From: Candidatus Endomicrobiellum porotermitis | GTDB taxonomy: Bacteria > Elusimicrobiota > Endomicrobiia > Endomicrobiales > Endomicrobiaceae | Direction: 5' to 3' | Length of the DNA: 64,000 nucleotides | Assembly (NCBI GenBank): GCA_031289055.1 | Contig: JAITQE010000002.1 | Location: 59,202-123,201, forward strand | In this document: piece by piece, positions 1 through 10,377 of the stretch | Layout of the letters: every line of letters starts with the position of its first letter | How positions within the stretch are numbered: position 1 is the first letter of the stretch | Program-made: the position numbers and the translations under genes | Notes under the pieces: model-generated | The model's input: the letters and a program-made list of their open reading frames with translations, nothing else | Databases searched by the model: none | What the model was told of the DNA's origin: nothing

Positions 1-661
1 ATTTACGATGATGGAGCTTTATCAGGCGTATGCCGATTACAATGATATGATGGACTTGACCGAGACGTTAATTAAATCCGCCGCTAAAAAAGTAAACCCT
101 GAACTAAAGCTAGAATTTAAAAGAGCAAAGATGTTTGATTTGATAAAAGAATATACCGGACTTGATTTGCTTCCATATGTTGAAAGCGGAAAAATGTTTA
201 ATCAGGTTAAACATTTGAATCTTGATTTGCCTAAGGACGCTACAGACAAAAAGATTTTAGATCAAGTTTTTGACGAAAGAGTTATACCTAATTTAAAGAA
301 TCCTATTTTTGTTATGGACTATCCTGCTGCGTATTCGCCGCTTTCAAAGGTCAAATTTGATCAACCAGAAATAGCCGAACGTTTTGAGCTTTACATAAAT
401 GGAATGGAGATAGGAAACGCATATTCTGAGCTTAACGATCCTGAATTGCAGAAAATTAGATTTGCCCAACAGATGGAAGCCAAGAAGAAAGGCGACGATG
501 AAGTTATGCCTTATGACGAAGATTTTATTTTTGCGCTTGAACAGGGGCTGCCTCCAACAGGCGGTTTAGGCATAGGCGTAGACAGGCTTGTTATGGTGTT
601 GACAGGCGTGGAATCCATAAGGGAAGCGATAACTTTTCCGGCTATGAGACCCTCTGAGTAA
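1..661 (+). CDS. lysS: Lysine-tRNA ligase, C-terminal part (5' end outside window)
   Basis: Class II lysyl-tRNA synthetase, charging tRNA-Lys in the cytoplasm. Only about the last 220 residues are present; the reading frame is open to the window edge, so the start lies upstream. The visible part begins at the motif-2-like FTMMELYQAYADY segment. It contains the NPIFVMDYPAAYSPLSK strand and ends with the class II motif 3 region (GGLGIGVDRLVMVL) followed by the TFPAMRP tail, which is where LysRS proteins normally end. The active-site half that is visible shows no disruption. The gene is followed after a few bases by lolC on the same strand, so the two are probably co-transcribed. Identification is from the conserved motifs and is firm. 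Confidence 0.95.
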   Translation, partial: FTMMELYQAYADYNDMMDLTETLIKSAAKKVNPELKLEFKRAKMFDLIKEYTGLDLLPYVESGKMFNQVKHLNLDLPKDATDKKILDQVFDERVIPNLKNPIFVMDYPAAYSPLSKVKFDQPEIAERFELYINGMEIGNAYSELNDPELQKIRFAQQMEAKKKGDDEVMPYDEDFIFALEQGLPPTGGLGIGVDRLVMVLTGVESIREAITFPAMRPSE

Positions 662-675
662 ATTGCGTGAATGCA

Positions 676-1896
676 ATGTCTGTTGAGTTTTTTATAGCTG
701 TAAGATACCTAATGGCGAGGAGAAAAGCTTTTTTCTCTTTGCTCACCACTCTTATTGTCGTAGGCGGCACAACTTTGGGCGTTGCCGCTCTTGTTATAAC
801 CCTTGCGGTTATGAGCGGTTTTCAAAGCGATATAAGAAATAAAATCTTAGGAATACAGCCGCACATTCTTGTAACAAGAGCCGACGGAGAATTTTTTAGC
901 GATTACGTTTCTGTGGAAGATAAAATAAAAAGTAATAAAAATGTCGCAAGCGTTTCTCCATTTATATACAAGCAAGGCGTTGTAAAAGGCGTTGACTCCG
1001 CCTCTACATCGGGCATAATAATAAAAGCCATAGATTATGCCAAAGAAAATAAAATTTTAAATATTTCAAAACAGATTGTTGTTTCAGACGTTAAGTTTAA
1101 CGGCGAAATTATTGGCGGGAGATCGATAATATTGGGTTGCGAGTTGGCTAAAAGCGTCTCTGCAGATGCCGGCGACGAAGTTGTTTTGATGTTTCCGACT
1201 AGCTTTGGAAGTATTCCCAAAATGTATAAATTTAATGTTTCAGCAATAATACAGTCGGGAATGTATGATTTTGATTCCTCTTTGGGTTTTATAGATTTAA
1301 AAGAAGGGCAAAGTTTATTTTTAATGCCTGATTCTATTACGGGTCTTGATATACATACGACTAATTTTGAAAAAGCGTCCGCGACTGCCGCCGAGCTTCA
1401 AAAAGACTTATCTTACCCTTACAAAGCAAAAGCATGGCTTGATATGAATAGAAATCTTTTTTCGGCTTTGAAGCTTGAAAAAATAATGATGTTTCTTATT
1501 TTAGGGCTTATAATAATTGTTGCCGCGTTTAACATTATTTCAAATCTTTTACTTTTAAGCGTTCAGAAGTCAAAGGAAATAGGAATAATGTCCGCCATGG
1601 GGTTTTCAAATTATTCTGTTTCAAAGATATTTTTTTACGAAGGGCTTATTGTTGGCTCGGTAGGAACAGTATTTGGGATAATTTTTGGACTTTCAGTAAG
1701 TTTGGGATTAAAATATCTTGATATATTTAAACTTCCTAAAGGCGTTTATTACGTTGATAAACTTCCTGTTTTTATAGCTCCTTTAGACATATTGTTTGTG
1801 GCTGTAAGCGCTTTTTTTATTTCTGCGTTGGCTGGATTGTACCCGGCGTATCAGGTTTCAAAATTGAATCCGCTTGAAGCCATAAGATACGGTTAA
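676..1896 (+). CDS. lolC: Lipoprotein-releasing ABC transporter permease LolC/LolE
   Basis: Inner-membrane subunit of the Lol complex, which extracts outer-membrane-destined lipoproteins. About 406 residues, normal for the family. One N-terminal membrane segment (residues about 20-45) is followed by a large periplasmic MacB/FtsX-type domain, then three C-terminal membrane segments. The loop MSAMGFSNYSVSKIFFYEG is the classic FtsX-family coupling region. A GTG at 667 would add three residues; I prefer the ATG at 676 because homologues start close to the FIAVRYL motif, but no good Shine-Dalgarno separates the two. Directly followed by the ATPase lolD. In many non-proteobacteria one permease does the work of both LolC and LolE, and only one is seen here. 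Confidence 0.9.
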   Translation: MSVEFFIAVRYLMARRKAFFSLLTTLIVVGGTTLGVAALVITLAVMSGFQSDIRNKILGIQPHILVTRADGEFFSDYVSVEDKIKSNKNVASVSPFIYKQGVVKGVDSASTSGIIIKAIDYAKENKILNISKQIVVSDVKFNGEIIGGRSIILGCELAKSVSADAGDEVVLMFPTSFGSIPKMYKFNVSAIIQSGMYDFDSSLGFIDLKEGQSLFLMPDSITGLDIHTTNFEKASATAAELQKDLSYPYKAKAWLDMNRNLFSALKLEKIMMFLILGLIIIVAAFNIISNLLLLSVQKSKEIGIMSAMGFSNYSVSKIFFYEGLIVGSVGTVFGIIFGLSVSLGLKYLDIFKLPKGVYYVDKLPVFIAPLDILFVAVSAFFISALAGLYPAYQVSKLNPLEAIRYG

Positions 1897-1918
1897 AGAC
1901 GTTTAATCGGAATGAACT

Positions 1919-2584
1919 ATGAACATAAAAGCCGAAGGCTTGAATAAGAATTACTATAAAAAAGACTCTTCCGGCGTGAATGTGTTAAAAAACATAAATT
2001 TGGACATAACGGCTGGCCAAAAAGTAGCTTTAACTGGTCCCTCTGGCGCTGGTAAAAGCACGCTTATACATATTTTGGGATTGATGGACAGACCGTCGTC
2101 AGGTAAAGTGTACATAGACGGAATTGATTGTTTTGCCAAAAACGACAAATATTTGCGCAATACAAGAAAAGAGAGCGTAGGATTTGTTTTTCAATTCCAC
2201 TATCTTATGCCTGATTTTACAGTTTTTGAGAATATTCTTATTCCAGTTTGGAAAGATAAAGATTTAAAATTGGAACAAGCCCGAGAGCTTTTAAAAAAAG
2301 CCGGACTTTTTCACAGGAAAGATCATTATCCTTCAGAGCTTTCCGGCGGAGAACAGCAAAGAGCGGCTGTTGTAAGAGCTTTAATAAATAAACCCGGCGT
2401 AATTTTTGCGGACGAGCCTACCGGTAATTTGGACAGGCGCACAGGACTTGAAATAGAAAGCTTGTTGTTTGCCTTTGCGGCTGATATAGGCGCTACTCTG
2501 GTTCTTGTAACCCACGATGAAAGTCTTGCCGAAAAAACGGATAAAATAATTAGGATTGCTGATGGCCGCGTATTGCAAGCATAA
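1919..2584 (+). CDS. lolD: Lipoprotein-releasing ABC transporter ATPase LolD
   Basis: Cytoplasmic ATPase that powers lipoprotein release with the adjacent permease. 221 residues, typical LolD/MacB-type size. Walker A is GPSGAGKST (residues 40-48). The Q-loop region reads FQFHYLMPDFTVFEN, the signature is LSGGEQQR, Walker B is VIFADEPTG and the switch histidine is in VTHDES. FQFHYLMPDFT is characteristic of LolD rather than of other ABC ATPases. It lies 22 bp after lolC, so a lolC-lolD operon is clear. Its last codons precede the aminotransferase ribosome-binding site by only about 15 bp. Confidence 0.93.
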   Translation: MNIKAEGLNKNYYKKDSSGVNVLKNINLDITAGQKVALTGPSGAGKSTLIHILGLMDRPSSGKVYIDGIDCFAKNDKYLRNTRKESVGFVFQFHYLMPDFTVFENILIPVWKDKDLKLEQARELLKKAGLFHRKDHYPSELSGGEQQRAAVVRALINKPGVIFADEPTGNLDRRTGLEIESLLFAFAADIGATLVLVTHDESLAEKTDKIIRIADGRVLQA

Positions 2585-2615
2585 TTCGTATTTTGCATAT
2601 AAGGAGAACGGACAG

Positions 2616-3491
2616 ATGAAAATTTTTCTTGACGGAAAATTCGTTGAAAAAGAAGATGCGAAAGTTTCCGTCTTTGACCATGGCTTTCTTTACGGCGATG
2701 GTATTTTTGAAGGCATAAGAGCTTATAACGGCAGAATTTTTAGATTGAAAGAGCATTTGGAAAGACTTTGGGCTTCGGCTAAAGCCGTCAATTTAGAAAT
2801 TCCGATGCATAAAAAAGAAATGGAAAAGGCTTTAATAAAAACCATTTTAACAAATAAACTTAACGACGCATATATAAGGCTTATCGTTACAAGGGGTTGT
2901 GGCGATTTAGGTCTTGATCCAAGGAATTGCACAAACCCGCCTTCTGTGATAATAATAGCGGATCAGATTAAAGTGTACCCCGAAGAATTCTATGAAAAAG
3001 GTATGGAAGTTGTAACGGTTTCTACCAGAAGAATAAGGCAAGATTCTTTAAGCCCAAATGTCAAATCGCTTAACTATTTGAATAATATTCTTGCGAAAAT
3101 GCAGGCTATAAACAGCGGCGTCGCCGAGGCTATTATGTTAAATGCCGAAGGATATGTCGCGGAATGTACTGGCGACAATATATTTATAGTAAAAAATGGC
3201 GTTTTGTATACTCCTGCCGGTTCTGAAGGCGCGTTGATAGGCATAACTAGACACGCAGTCATAGAGCTTGCAAAAAACAAATCAAAATTTCCTGTGAAAG
3301 AAGGACGCTTAAGCTTGTACGAGGTTTACACTGCCGATGAATGTTTTTTAACGGGAACTGCTGCCGAAATAATTCCGGTTGTTGCCGTTGATTCAAGAGT
3401 TGTCGCCGACGGAACGCCCGGCAAAATAACAGCTAAGCTTATAAAAGAGTTTAAAGCGTTAGTTCGTTCGTCAGGTACGCCAATTAAATAG
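2616..3491 (+). CDS. ilvE: Branched-chain-amino-acid-type aminotransferase (class IV, PLP)
   Basis: PLP-dependent class IV aminotransferase, most likely the branched-chain aminotransferase that interconverts Leu/Ile/Val and their 2-oxo acids. The start is the ATG at 2616, decided by AAGGAG at 2601-2606; an upstream in-frame start would overlap lolD and lacks such a site. About 291 residues. Motifs: FDHGFLYGDGIFEGIRAYNG near residues 20-40, the catalytic lysine in NVKSLNYLNN (about residue 150), and the C-terminal FLTGTAAEIIPV strand. A D-amino-acid transaminase or aminodeoxychorismate lyase has the same fold, but the EGIRAY and GTAAEI motifs favour IlvE. No other branched-chain biosynthesis gene is nearby. 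Confidence 0.85.
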   Translation: MKIFLDGKFVEKEDAKVSVFDHGFLYGDGIFEGIRAYNGRIFRLKEHLERLWASAKAVNLEIPMHKKEMEKALIKTILTNKLNDAYIRLIVTRGCGDLGLDPRNCTNPPSVIIIADQIKVYPEEFYEKGMEVVTVSTRRIRQDSLSPNVKSLNYLNNILAKMQAINSGVAEAIMLNAEGYVAECTGDNIFIVKNGVLYTPAGSEGALIGITRHAVIELAKNKSKFPVKEGRLSLYEVYTADECFLTGTAAEIIPVVAVDSRVVADGTPGKITAKLIKEFKALVRSSGTPIK

Positions 3492-3575
3492 TTTTATTTA
3501 TAGTCGGCAGAGATTTGTTTAATTAATATTAAATTATTTCTCTGTCGAAAAAACTTTATAAGTTCTAAGGCGTGT

Positions 3576-6500
3576 ATGCGAAAGATTATAATATTTTTTA
3601 TTGTCTTAGTTTTGCCGATTGCCATATGCTGCGCAAGAGGACGTCTTTTAGTTCCTTACTTGCAAAAATATGTAAGCGACAAAACCGGACACGACATATC
3701 TATCGGTAATTTTTCCTTATCTCCGTTTAGATTAGCTTTTAAAAACATTGATGTGGACGGTTTCATAAAAGTCCGAAAGATTACGTTTAAATTAAATCTG
3801 TTTAAACTTCTTTTTAATATATTCTCGCCTATAGGAACTATAAGGCAAATTGAAGTCTCTAACCTTGAAATTGATCTAAAAGAAAACCAAACTATTTCTA
3901 ATCTAAAATCAGTAGAAAAGAAAGCTATTTTAAAACTTCCAGAAATGGATGTTGACGTTTACGTCAATGAAGTTCTAATTAAACGAGAAACAGAATTTTT
4001 CAACATAACCGACGCTCACGTCTATGTTGATACAAATACGATAAAGTTAGATTCAGTTTTACACGCAGCCGGCAGCTCTATTAAACTTGAAGCGTTATTG
4101 AAACAAAAAGAAGGCTATCTTTTTGACGGAACAGTTCTTCTTACGTCTAAAAATAAGATTAATATGCTTATAACTTCCGAAGGGGTTGTTGATTTATTAT
4201 CCTTTAATTCCGATTGGAATATAGCTATTGTAAAGTTAAATTACGGAGGTTTTGATTTTGGCGGAGCGTCGGGGTCTTTATTAAAAAATGAAAAAGGCAT
4301 TGATATTAAAGTCGCTGGTAGTTTCGGAAAATTTGAAGTAAACGGTTTGCTTAGCGATGCAATAAATGCATCGGCATTTATTGATATTTCTCAAACAAGT
4401 AAATCTGTATCTGGCAAACTTAACATGAATTTTAAAAAACGAAAAGCCTTAAAAGAATTAAATCTCAAGGTTTCAAAATTAAACGCTTTTAATTTTAGTA
4501 TAGGAAGTTTTGAATTATTAAGCGGTAAAAATAATAACGGCGCATATAAAATTGTTTGCGACTACGGTTTGAGAAGACGGTTGGAAGCTGTTTATTTACA
4601 AGGAGGAGATTATGAAGGCGATTTAATTATAAGAGATAAAAAAGTAGGATATGTAAAAGGAAATATCAAGACGGGAACAATTACTGTTGACGCTAAAAAT
4701 ATTAATGTAACCGATACGCCCGTAATTCCTATCGTGTTAGAAAACGTTGATGGAAGAGTAAATATTTCTGGCAATATAAATGAAGTTTCAGGCAAGATAG
4801 ATTTCTCTTTTATATCCGATATGAGAAAGGTTGACGCCAAAGGAACTGTAATACGCGATAAAGATAAATATACTTTTGATTTTTATAAATCTGATGATTC
4901 GGTTTTGTTAAAGCACGTCGTTTCATGCGGCAATGTAATATCTACGGATTTTAAATTTAAAAAAATTAATATTTTAAACGTTTTACGCATTATAGGGCAT
5001 TCAGGAATAGACATTTCAGGAACAGCGGGAGGCAATATAAAATATGAAAAAGACGTTGGTATAAAACTTGATCTTAGAGCTTTTGACGGAGCGTTTTACG
5101 GGAATGATTTTAAGGAATTTGAAGTAAAAGGAGAAGCGGATTTAAATAAACTAGAGATTGAACGTTTTGTTATCAAAAATGCTTCAAATACCGCTATAGC
5201 CGATATAAAAGGACTGGCGGGTTTTACAAATGAAAATCCTGAGTCTTCTCTGTATATTGACTTAAAAGATATTACTGTACGAGGCGTTAAAGTGGACGGT
5301 CATAGCGAGTTTCATGGTTATTTAAGCGATGGAAAATTGGTAAAAGGCGTACTAAAGAGTATTGGAGCAAAGGTAGGCGGCATTTCTTTGGGAAGCATGG
5401 AAGCTGATGTAAATATTTCAACAAGAAAACTTGAGTTGTCGAATTTAAAGTCTAATAATGGATTGAATGCGACGCTATCGGCAAATTTAGAAAGAAACAA
5501 GATAACTGGCATTATTGATTTTAAAAATATGAATATAGAAGGAGTTTATCCTGGAGTCGTCGGTCTTTTAGACGCTTCTGTAAAATTTTCAGGCAAATTA
5601 AATAATCCTTATATTGAAGTTTCTTGTTTGTTAAAAAACGGCGCGTATTTATCTCAACTCTTTTCTTTGTCGTCCGCAATTTCTTATAAAGACGGAATCG
5701 CGAACATAAGCAAAGCGGATATTGTCTCCGGTAAGGCTAAAGTCTCTCTCAAGGGAGAATATTCAAAGGTAGGACGTCTGCAAATAAGCGTAAATAATTT
5801 AAACGAGAACATTATAAACGTATTCGCAGGATTTACGTTGCCTTTTAAGGGCGAACTTTTCGGGGAAGGAGAAATTCGCTTTTCTGATAAAAAACCAGAA
5901 CTTAAGATACTTCTCAAGACTAAAGATGCTTATGTAAGTTCTTTAAAATTAAAAGATCTTAAAACTGAAATTGAAATTGTCAATAAAAACGTTACGATAA
6001 AGTCCGCTTCTGCGAAGATATCCAATAGCGAAATAAGGGTTGATAAAGGTTTTTGCGATTTAAATAACAATAAATATTTTTTGGATTTGTTTTTGCTAAA
6101 TATTCACGCAGGACCTGCGGATTTATTTGGAAACGTTAAACTGTCTGGCGATATAGCAGAAGAGAACGGGATTTCTATATTTAATGGTATTGTTGATTTA
6201 AATAATTTGTGGCTCAATAAATATAAATTAAAGTATTATCTTTTTAATTATTCCTTTAAAGACGGCAGATTGAAACTTTTTCAAAAACCGACTGACGAAA
6301 ATAATGATTTTGACTTATCCGGCGAAATTATTTTTGGTAATACTTTGTCAGTGAGGAAATTAAATATTGTAAGCAAGTCGTCATATTTTGATATGTCTGG
6401 AGATTTTTCAAAAGATCGCATAAATCTTGAAGCGGCGGGTTTTAACATTGATTGGATATTTATGGCAAATCTTCTTGATATACCTGGAGAATTAGAAGGC

Positions 6501-8201
6501 GTCGCCGATATCTATATTAAACTTAAAGGCGAACTGAGCGGTCTTGAAGGTAGTATGTCGGTTATTTCAACAAATGGGAATTTGATGAATGTTCCGTTTG
6601 ATAAATTGAGCGTTTATATGGATTTTTATGACGGCCGCGCTTACATAAAAGAGGCGTCTGTTGCAAAAAGAAACGGTATAAATATTGATGTAAGAGGCAG
6701 TTTCCCTATTTATTTTGGCGAAAAACCCGATAAAAAGTTTGTAGATATTGCCTATAAAGTAGAAGATAATAAACTTAGCATCTTAAATTATCTTTCAGGC
6801 GGGTTCTTAAACCCTTTAAATGGTAGATTATTATTGAAAGGTCATATAGGCGGAAGTTATAAAAATTTAAAAAGCAATGGCGCGCTTTCAGTTTACAACG
6901 GAATGTTCAAGGCTAATGATTACTTTGATAAGATAAAAAATGCATCTGTTGAAATATCTCTTACTGACAATTTAATTAAAATTAATAAGTTCGCTTTTAA
7001 TTCAGGAGCAGGCAAAGTAAATATTGCTGGGCGAATAAAGCTTAAGAATTTTATTATAGATAATTTTGACATTAGAGCTGTTACCGAGGGAAAACGAGGA
7101 ATTCCTATATCCGTACCCCAGTTGCCTGTTTCAAAATTTATGGGTTCAAAATCCGTATTGAAAGATTATTCGTCGGGCGAACCTTTGTTTGATATTAAAA
7201 TTTCCGGAACTTCGGAAAAACCTTTGATTTCTGGCCATATTGTTTTGGAAAAAACAAGGTTTGCTTTCCCCGGGGGGAAAAATAACGAAAGAACCAATTT
7301 TTTGCTTCCAGCAAGTACTGAGTTTGACTTGAATTTGCGTACCGGCACCAATACAAAATTTGAAAAATCAATTGTTTCTGCGTTGATAAACGGAACTTTG
7401 CATATAAATGGCAGCCTCAATAATTTAAAATCTGAAGGAATTATTGAACTAACAAGCGGCAGATTGGATTGTTTTGGAATAGGTTTTGATATAGTGAGTT
7501 CCAAAATAGAAATAATTGACGACAATCAAATTTATGTAACTGCGGAAGGGGAAACTGTGGTCCCTTCAAAAACAGGCGGCGAACCAGAGACTATAAAATT
7601 ATTTGTCAAAAGGTGTAAATTATCTGAACTTTCAACGAGCGATGCAATAAGCTTTAGCTCAAAAGACTATCCAAATATGGATCCTCAAAAAGCCTTGGCT
7701 AAAGCTGTGGGTACGGACCAAGATAAAGAAACAAACTCTTCTGCATTTGAATTGTCGCCTTATTTTATAGTCAAGCAAAAGATATTGAGGATTTTTGATC
7801 AGGAGTTTTCAACTCCTCTGACAAGGTCGCTGTTGCGTAAAGTTGGCGTTGCGGATAATTTTAGGATTTCTTATATCAACACAAACGATACTGTTTCTGA
7901 AGACGAAACCCCGGGTCTTGCTAATTTGTTGTCTGGGACAAGGTATACGATGGAGAAGAACATAAGTAAAAACATTTTGTTAGGATACAACTTAACTTTT
8001 GATGAATTTAATAAAAAACTTGACTTGCGACATAGCGTGGAATTGCGTTATAGATTAGCGCCGACTTTGTTTTTGAAAGGAAGTTACGAGTTTAACGATG
8101 AAGGAGGTTCTAGAGAACCGGAGAAATCAATAATACTTCAACATCAATTTAAATTCGGCCCGTCAAAAAAACATAAAAATCAACGGGATAAGTCAAAATG
8201 A
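3576..8201 (+). CDS. tamB: TamB-family translocation and assembly module protein
   Basis: Very large (1541 residues) AsmA/TamB-like inner-membrane-anchored protein that spans the periplasm and is implicated in outer-membrane protein or lipid transport. A single N-terminal hydrophobic anchor (residues 3-20) is followed by an AsmA-like start ([19 protein letters not shown]) and more than 1100 residues of repetitive beta-strand sequence. The C-terminal 250 residues form the DUF490/TamB domain, with [19 protein letters not shown] and a final barrel-like stretch ending in FKFG. Length matches the family. No tamA/BamA partner is in the window. The mscL remnant overlaps its last four bases (ATGA-type junction), so the two were probably once translationally coupled. 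Confidence 0.9.
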   Translation: MRKIIIFFIVLVLPIAICCARGRLLVPYLQKYVSDKTGHDISIGNFSLSPFRLAFKNIDVDGFIKVRKITFKLNLFKLLFNIFSPIGTIRQIEVSNLEIDLKENQTISNLKSVEKKAILKLPEMDVDVYVNEVLIKRETEFFNITDAHVYVDTNTIKLDSVLHAAGSSIKLEALLKQKEGYLFDGTVLLTSKNKINMLITSEGVVDLLSFNSDWNIAIVKLNYGGFDFGGASGSLLKNEKGIDIKVAGSFGKFEVNGLLSDAINASAFIDISQTSKSVSGKLNMNFKKRKALKELNLKVSKLNAFNFSIGSFELLSGKNNNGAYKIVCDYGLRRRLEAVYLQGGDYEGDLIIRDKKVGYVKGNIKTGTITVDAKNINVTDTPVIPIVLENVDGRVNISGNINEVSGKIDFSFISDMRKVDAKGTVIRDKDKYTFDFYKSDDSVLLKHVVSCGNVISTDFKFKKINILNVLRIIGHSGIDISGTAGGNIKYEKDVGIKLDLRAFDGAFYGNDFKEFEVKGEADLNKLEIERFVIKNASNTAIADIKGLAGFTNENPESSLYIDLKDITVRGVKVDGHSEFHGYLSDGKLVKGVLKSIGAKVGGISLGSMEADVNISTRKLELSNLKSNNGLNATLSANLERNKITGIIDFKNMNIEGVYPGVVGLLDASVKFSGKLNNPYIEVSCLLKNGAYLSQLFSLSSAISYKDGIANISKADIVSGKAKVSLKGEYSKVGRLQISVNNLNENIINVFAGFTLPFKGELFGEGEIRFSDKKPELKILLKTKDAYVSSLKLKDLKTEIEIVNKNVTIKSASAKISNSEIRVDKGFCDLNNNKYFLDLFLLNIHAGPADLFGNVKLSGDIAEENGISIFNGIVDLNNLWLNKYKLKYYLFNYSFKDGRLKLFQKPTDENNDFDLSGEIIFGNTLSVRKLNIVSKSSYFDMSGDFSKDRINLEAAGFNIDWIFMANLLDIPGELEGVADIYIKLKGELSGLEGSMSVISTNGNLMNVPFDKLSVYMDFYDGRAYIKEASVAKRNGINIDVRGSFPIYFGEKPDKKFVDIAYKVEDNKLSILNYLSGGFLNPLNGRLLLKGHIGGSYKNLKSNGALSVYNGMFKANDYFDKIKNASVEISLTDNLIKINKFAFNSGAGKVNIAGRIKLKNFIIDNFDIRAVTEGKRGIPISVPQLPVSKFMGSKSVLKDYSSGEPLFDIKISGTSEKPLISGHIVLEKTRFAFPGGKNNERTNFLLPASTEFDLNLRTGTNTKFEKSIVSALINGTLHINGSLNNLKSEGIIELTSGRLDCFGIGFDIVSSKIEIIDDNQIYVTAEGETVVPSKTGGEPETIKLFVKRCKLSELSTSDAISFSSKDYPNMDPQKALAKAVGTDQDKETNSSAFELSPYFIVKQKILRIFDQEFSTPLTRSLLRKVGVADNFRISYINTNDTVSEDETPGLANLLSGTRYTMEKNISKNILLGYNLTFDEFNKKLDLRHSVELRYRLAPTLFLKGSYEFNDEGGSREPEKSIILQHQFKFGPSKKHKNQRDKSK

Positions 8202-8536
8202 AAGTTAAGATAAAAGCTATGATAGAATCCTTCTTAAAAGAGTTTGAAAATTTTGCCGTTAAAGGCAACGCTATTGACATGACCGTCGGTATTATCATAG
8301 GAGCGGCTTTCGGAAAAATAGTTGATTGTTGGTAAAAGATATAATAAATGCCGCCGATAGGCTTGCTTTTAGGGGGACTTTGATTTTACCAATCTCTTTA
8401 TAGTTTTGAAGGAAGGAAAAACCTTAAAAGAGCCTTATGAAACGCTTGCCGCAGCTCAATCTGCAGGAAGGATTGTTTTTTTAGTGTTTTGATTTCCTTT
8501 GCAATAATAGCGTTTTGCGTATTTGTACGGATTTGA
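8198..8536 (+). pseudogene. mscL: Large-conductance mechanosensitive channel MscL, frameshifted
   Basis: Reading across frames reconstructs MscL. The start [19 protein letters not shown] leads into [20 protein letters not shown], and then the frame breaks at about 8328. The remainder continues as LVKDII, MPPIGLLLGG (from 8348), DFTNLFIVLKEGKTLKEP (from 8382) and the second membrane helix ISFAIIAFCVFVRI (8492-8536). I count four frame changes, so no channel can be made; the first helix alone would end about 45 codons in. MscL normally relieves hypo-osmotic shock. All pieces are collinear and of the expected spacing, so this is decay by small indels rather than a large deletion. Confidence 0.88.
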
Positions 8537-8546
8537 ATAGCCAAAA

Positions 8547-9389
8547 ATGATAATAAGAAAAAGTATTTTTGTTTTAATAATTTTGTTGATATCTGTCTTT
8601 TTTATATACGCTAAAGAATATTCGCGCATAGTTTCGCTCGCGCCTTCTGTTACAAGAAGTCTTTACGAATTAGGAGCAGAATCCTGTGTTAAAGGGATAA
8701 CCGTTTTTTGTCCTAAAGAGTCTATAAAAAAAGAGATTATAGGGACGCTTTTAGAGCCTAATATAGAGAAAATAGCTTACATAAAACCAGACTTGATTAT
8801 AGCTTCTAAAGACGGAAACATTAGAGCTGCCGTTGATAAATTGCAGCGGTTGGGATTTGAAGTGTACGTAATGGAAAAGTCTGGAAGTTTTAAAGATATA
8901 TGCTCCAACTATTATGATTTAGCTGAAAAGATTAACAAAGTAAAGGAAGCCGCCAATATAATAAGTAAGGCTAAGGTTTATGTTGATGGGCTGCGCGCTA
9001 AGTTAAGCAAAGGCGGATCTTTAAGAGTATTTTGGGAAATAGGCAATAGTCCTTTATATACGGCAGGCGGCAAAAGTTTTGCCAATGACTATAATTTTTA
9101 CAGCAATACGGTAAATGCGTACAGCGACATAAATAAAAATTATTTTCAAGTTGTTACAGAAGATGTTATGAATCGCAACCCGGATATTATGGTATTGGTT
9201 AATTTAGGAAACATCGCTAAAGAAGAATTATCTTTTTGGCGTAAATACAAAATGTTAAACGCTGTTAAAAATAATAGGATTTTTATAATTGACTCAGAAG
9301 ATATGTTTGCTCCTACGCCTTTAACGTTTGCTGAAAACTTATCGTTGCTAGTGAAAATTGCGCATGGAGATGTTTTTGATGGTAAATAG
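8547..9389 (+). CDS. ABC importer substrate-binding protein, BtuF/FhuD type
   Basis: Periplasmic binding protein (class III, helical backbone) of an iron-chelate or cobalamin importer. 280 residues with a signal peptide (residues 1-22, MIIRKSIFVLIILLISVFF then YAKE). There is no lipobox cysteine. The first mature strand IVSLAPSVTRSLYELG and the IKPDLIIAS segment are diagnostic of this family (PF01497). It is the first gene of a binding protein-permease-ATPase set, overlapping the permease by 11 bp. No Shine-Dalgarno sequence is evident at the ATG. Substrate cannot be decided from sequence: B12, haem and ferric siderophores use the same fold, and no TonB-dependent receptor or cobalamin riboswitch is seen next to it. 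Confidence 0.85.
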   Translation: MIIRKSIFVLIILLISVFFIYAKEYSRIVSLAPSVTRSLYELGAESCVKGITVFCPKESIKKEIIGTLLEPNIEKIAYIKPDLIIASKDGNIRAAVDKLQRLGFEVYVMEKSGSFKDICSNYYDLAEKINKVKEAANIISKAKVYVDGLRAKLSKGGSLRVFWEIGNSPLYTAGGKSFANDYNFYSNTVNAYSDINKNYFQVVTEDVMNRNPDIMVLVNLGNIAKEELSFWRKYKMLNAVKNNRIFIIDSEDMFAPTPLTFAENLSLLVKIAHGDVFDGK

Positions 9390-10377
9390 AAGACTGTTGT
9401 TTATTTACGCCTCAATGCTGACGCTATTGTTTTTGGCGTTCTTGTTTTCTCTAACATACGGCTTGAATGGGATATCTTTTTTTGCCGCGTTAAATGCGCT
9501 TTTTAACGTTGGAGATGAAAACATAATAACAATTATTAAACTTATACGTTTCAAAAGAATAATAATGGTTTGCGTTACGGGAGCGGTTCTTGGCGGAAGC
9601 GGTTGCGTTTTTCAGGCAATACTTAAGAATCCTTTGGCGGATCCTTTTACTCTAGGTATTTCAGGAGGGGCGATTTTAGGGGCTTCCATAGCTTTTATTT
9701 CAGGGTTGTCGGCGATTGTAAGTTTTTTTACGCCTTTGTTTGCTTTTGCTGGAGCTGCGTTTTCGGTTTTTACAGTGTATGTATTTGGTTTTAAAGGGAA
9801 ATTTGATTCAAATATCATGATTTTATCTGGCGTTGTCGTAAGCTATGCGTTTTCTTCTATTGTAATGCTTATGTTTTCCTTATCTCAATCTACAGGCGTT
9901 CAACAATCATTTATGTGGCTTATGGGTAATTTTTCAATATTTGACGAAAGACTCGCGCCGTTTGTGATAATTGTTGCAGCGGTTGGGCTGACTATATTAT
10001 TTTTATCGGGCAATATTATTGACGGCATATCTTTAGAGCGTGAAAAAGCCGAGACTATAGGAAACAATGTTGAAAAGAACATAAAAATTGTATTTTTTAT
10101 AACATCTTTAATTATTGCCGCTGTTGTGTCAGTTTGCGGCATAATAGGTTTTGTGGGATTAATGATTCCTCATAGTATGAGGATATTTGTCGGGACAAGA
10201 TCGATGCTTTTAATACCTGCATCAGTTATAAGCGGAGCGCTCTTTTTGCTGCTTTGCGATACCTTAAGTAAAATTATATTTGCGCCTGCTGTAATACCTG
10301 CGGGAATTATTACAAGCGTTCTTGGCGGAGCTTTTTTTATTTTTTTATTAGTAAAAGCTAAAAAGAGCAGCGTATGA
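9379..10377 (+). CDS. ABC importer permease, FecCD/BtuC family
   Basis: Multi-spanning inner-membrane permease of the iron-chelate/B12 importer; 332 residues with about nine hydrophobic segments. Family motifs: GSGCVFQAILKNPLADPFT near residue 75 and GIIGFVGLMIPHSMRI near residue 255, the cytoplasmic coupling region. I take ATG 9379 as the start because GGAG at 9366-9369 sits nine bases upstream; ATGs at 9364 and 9370 are alternatives. The gene overlaps the binding protein upstream and shares ATGA with the ATPase downstream, so the three are translationally coupled. Confidence 0.88.
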   Translation: MVNRRLLFIYASMLTLLFLAFLFSLTYGLNGISFFAALNALFNVGDENIITIIKLIRFKRIIMVCVTGAVLGGSGCVFQAILKNPLADPFTLGISGGAILGASIAFISGLSAIVSFFTPLFAFAGAAFSVFTVYVFGFKGKFDSNIMILSGVVVSYAFSSIVMLMFSLSQSTGVQQSFMWLMGNFSIFDERLAPFVIIVAAVGLTILFLSGNIIDGISLEREKAETIGNNVEKNIKIVFFITSLIIAAVVSVCGIIGFVGLMIPHSMRIFVGTRSMLLIPASVISGALFLLLCDTLSKIIFAPAVIPAGIITSVLGGAFFIFLLVKAKKSSV

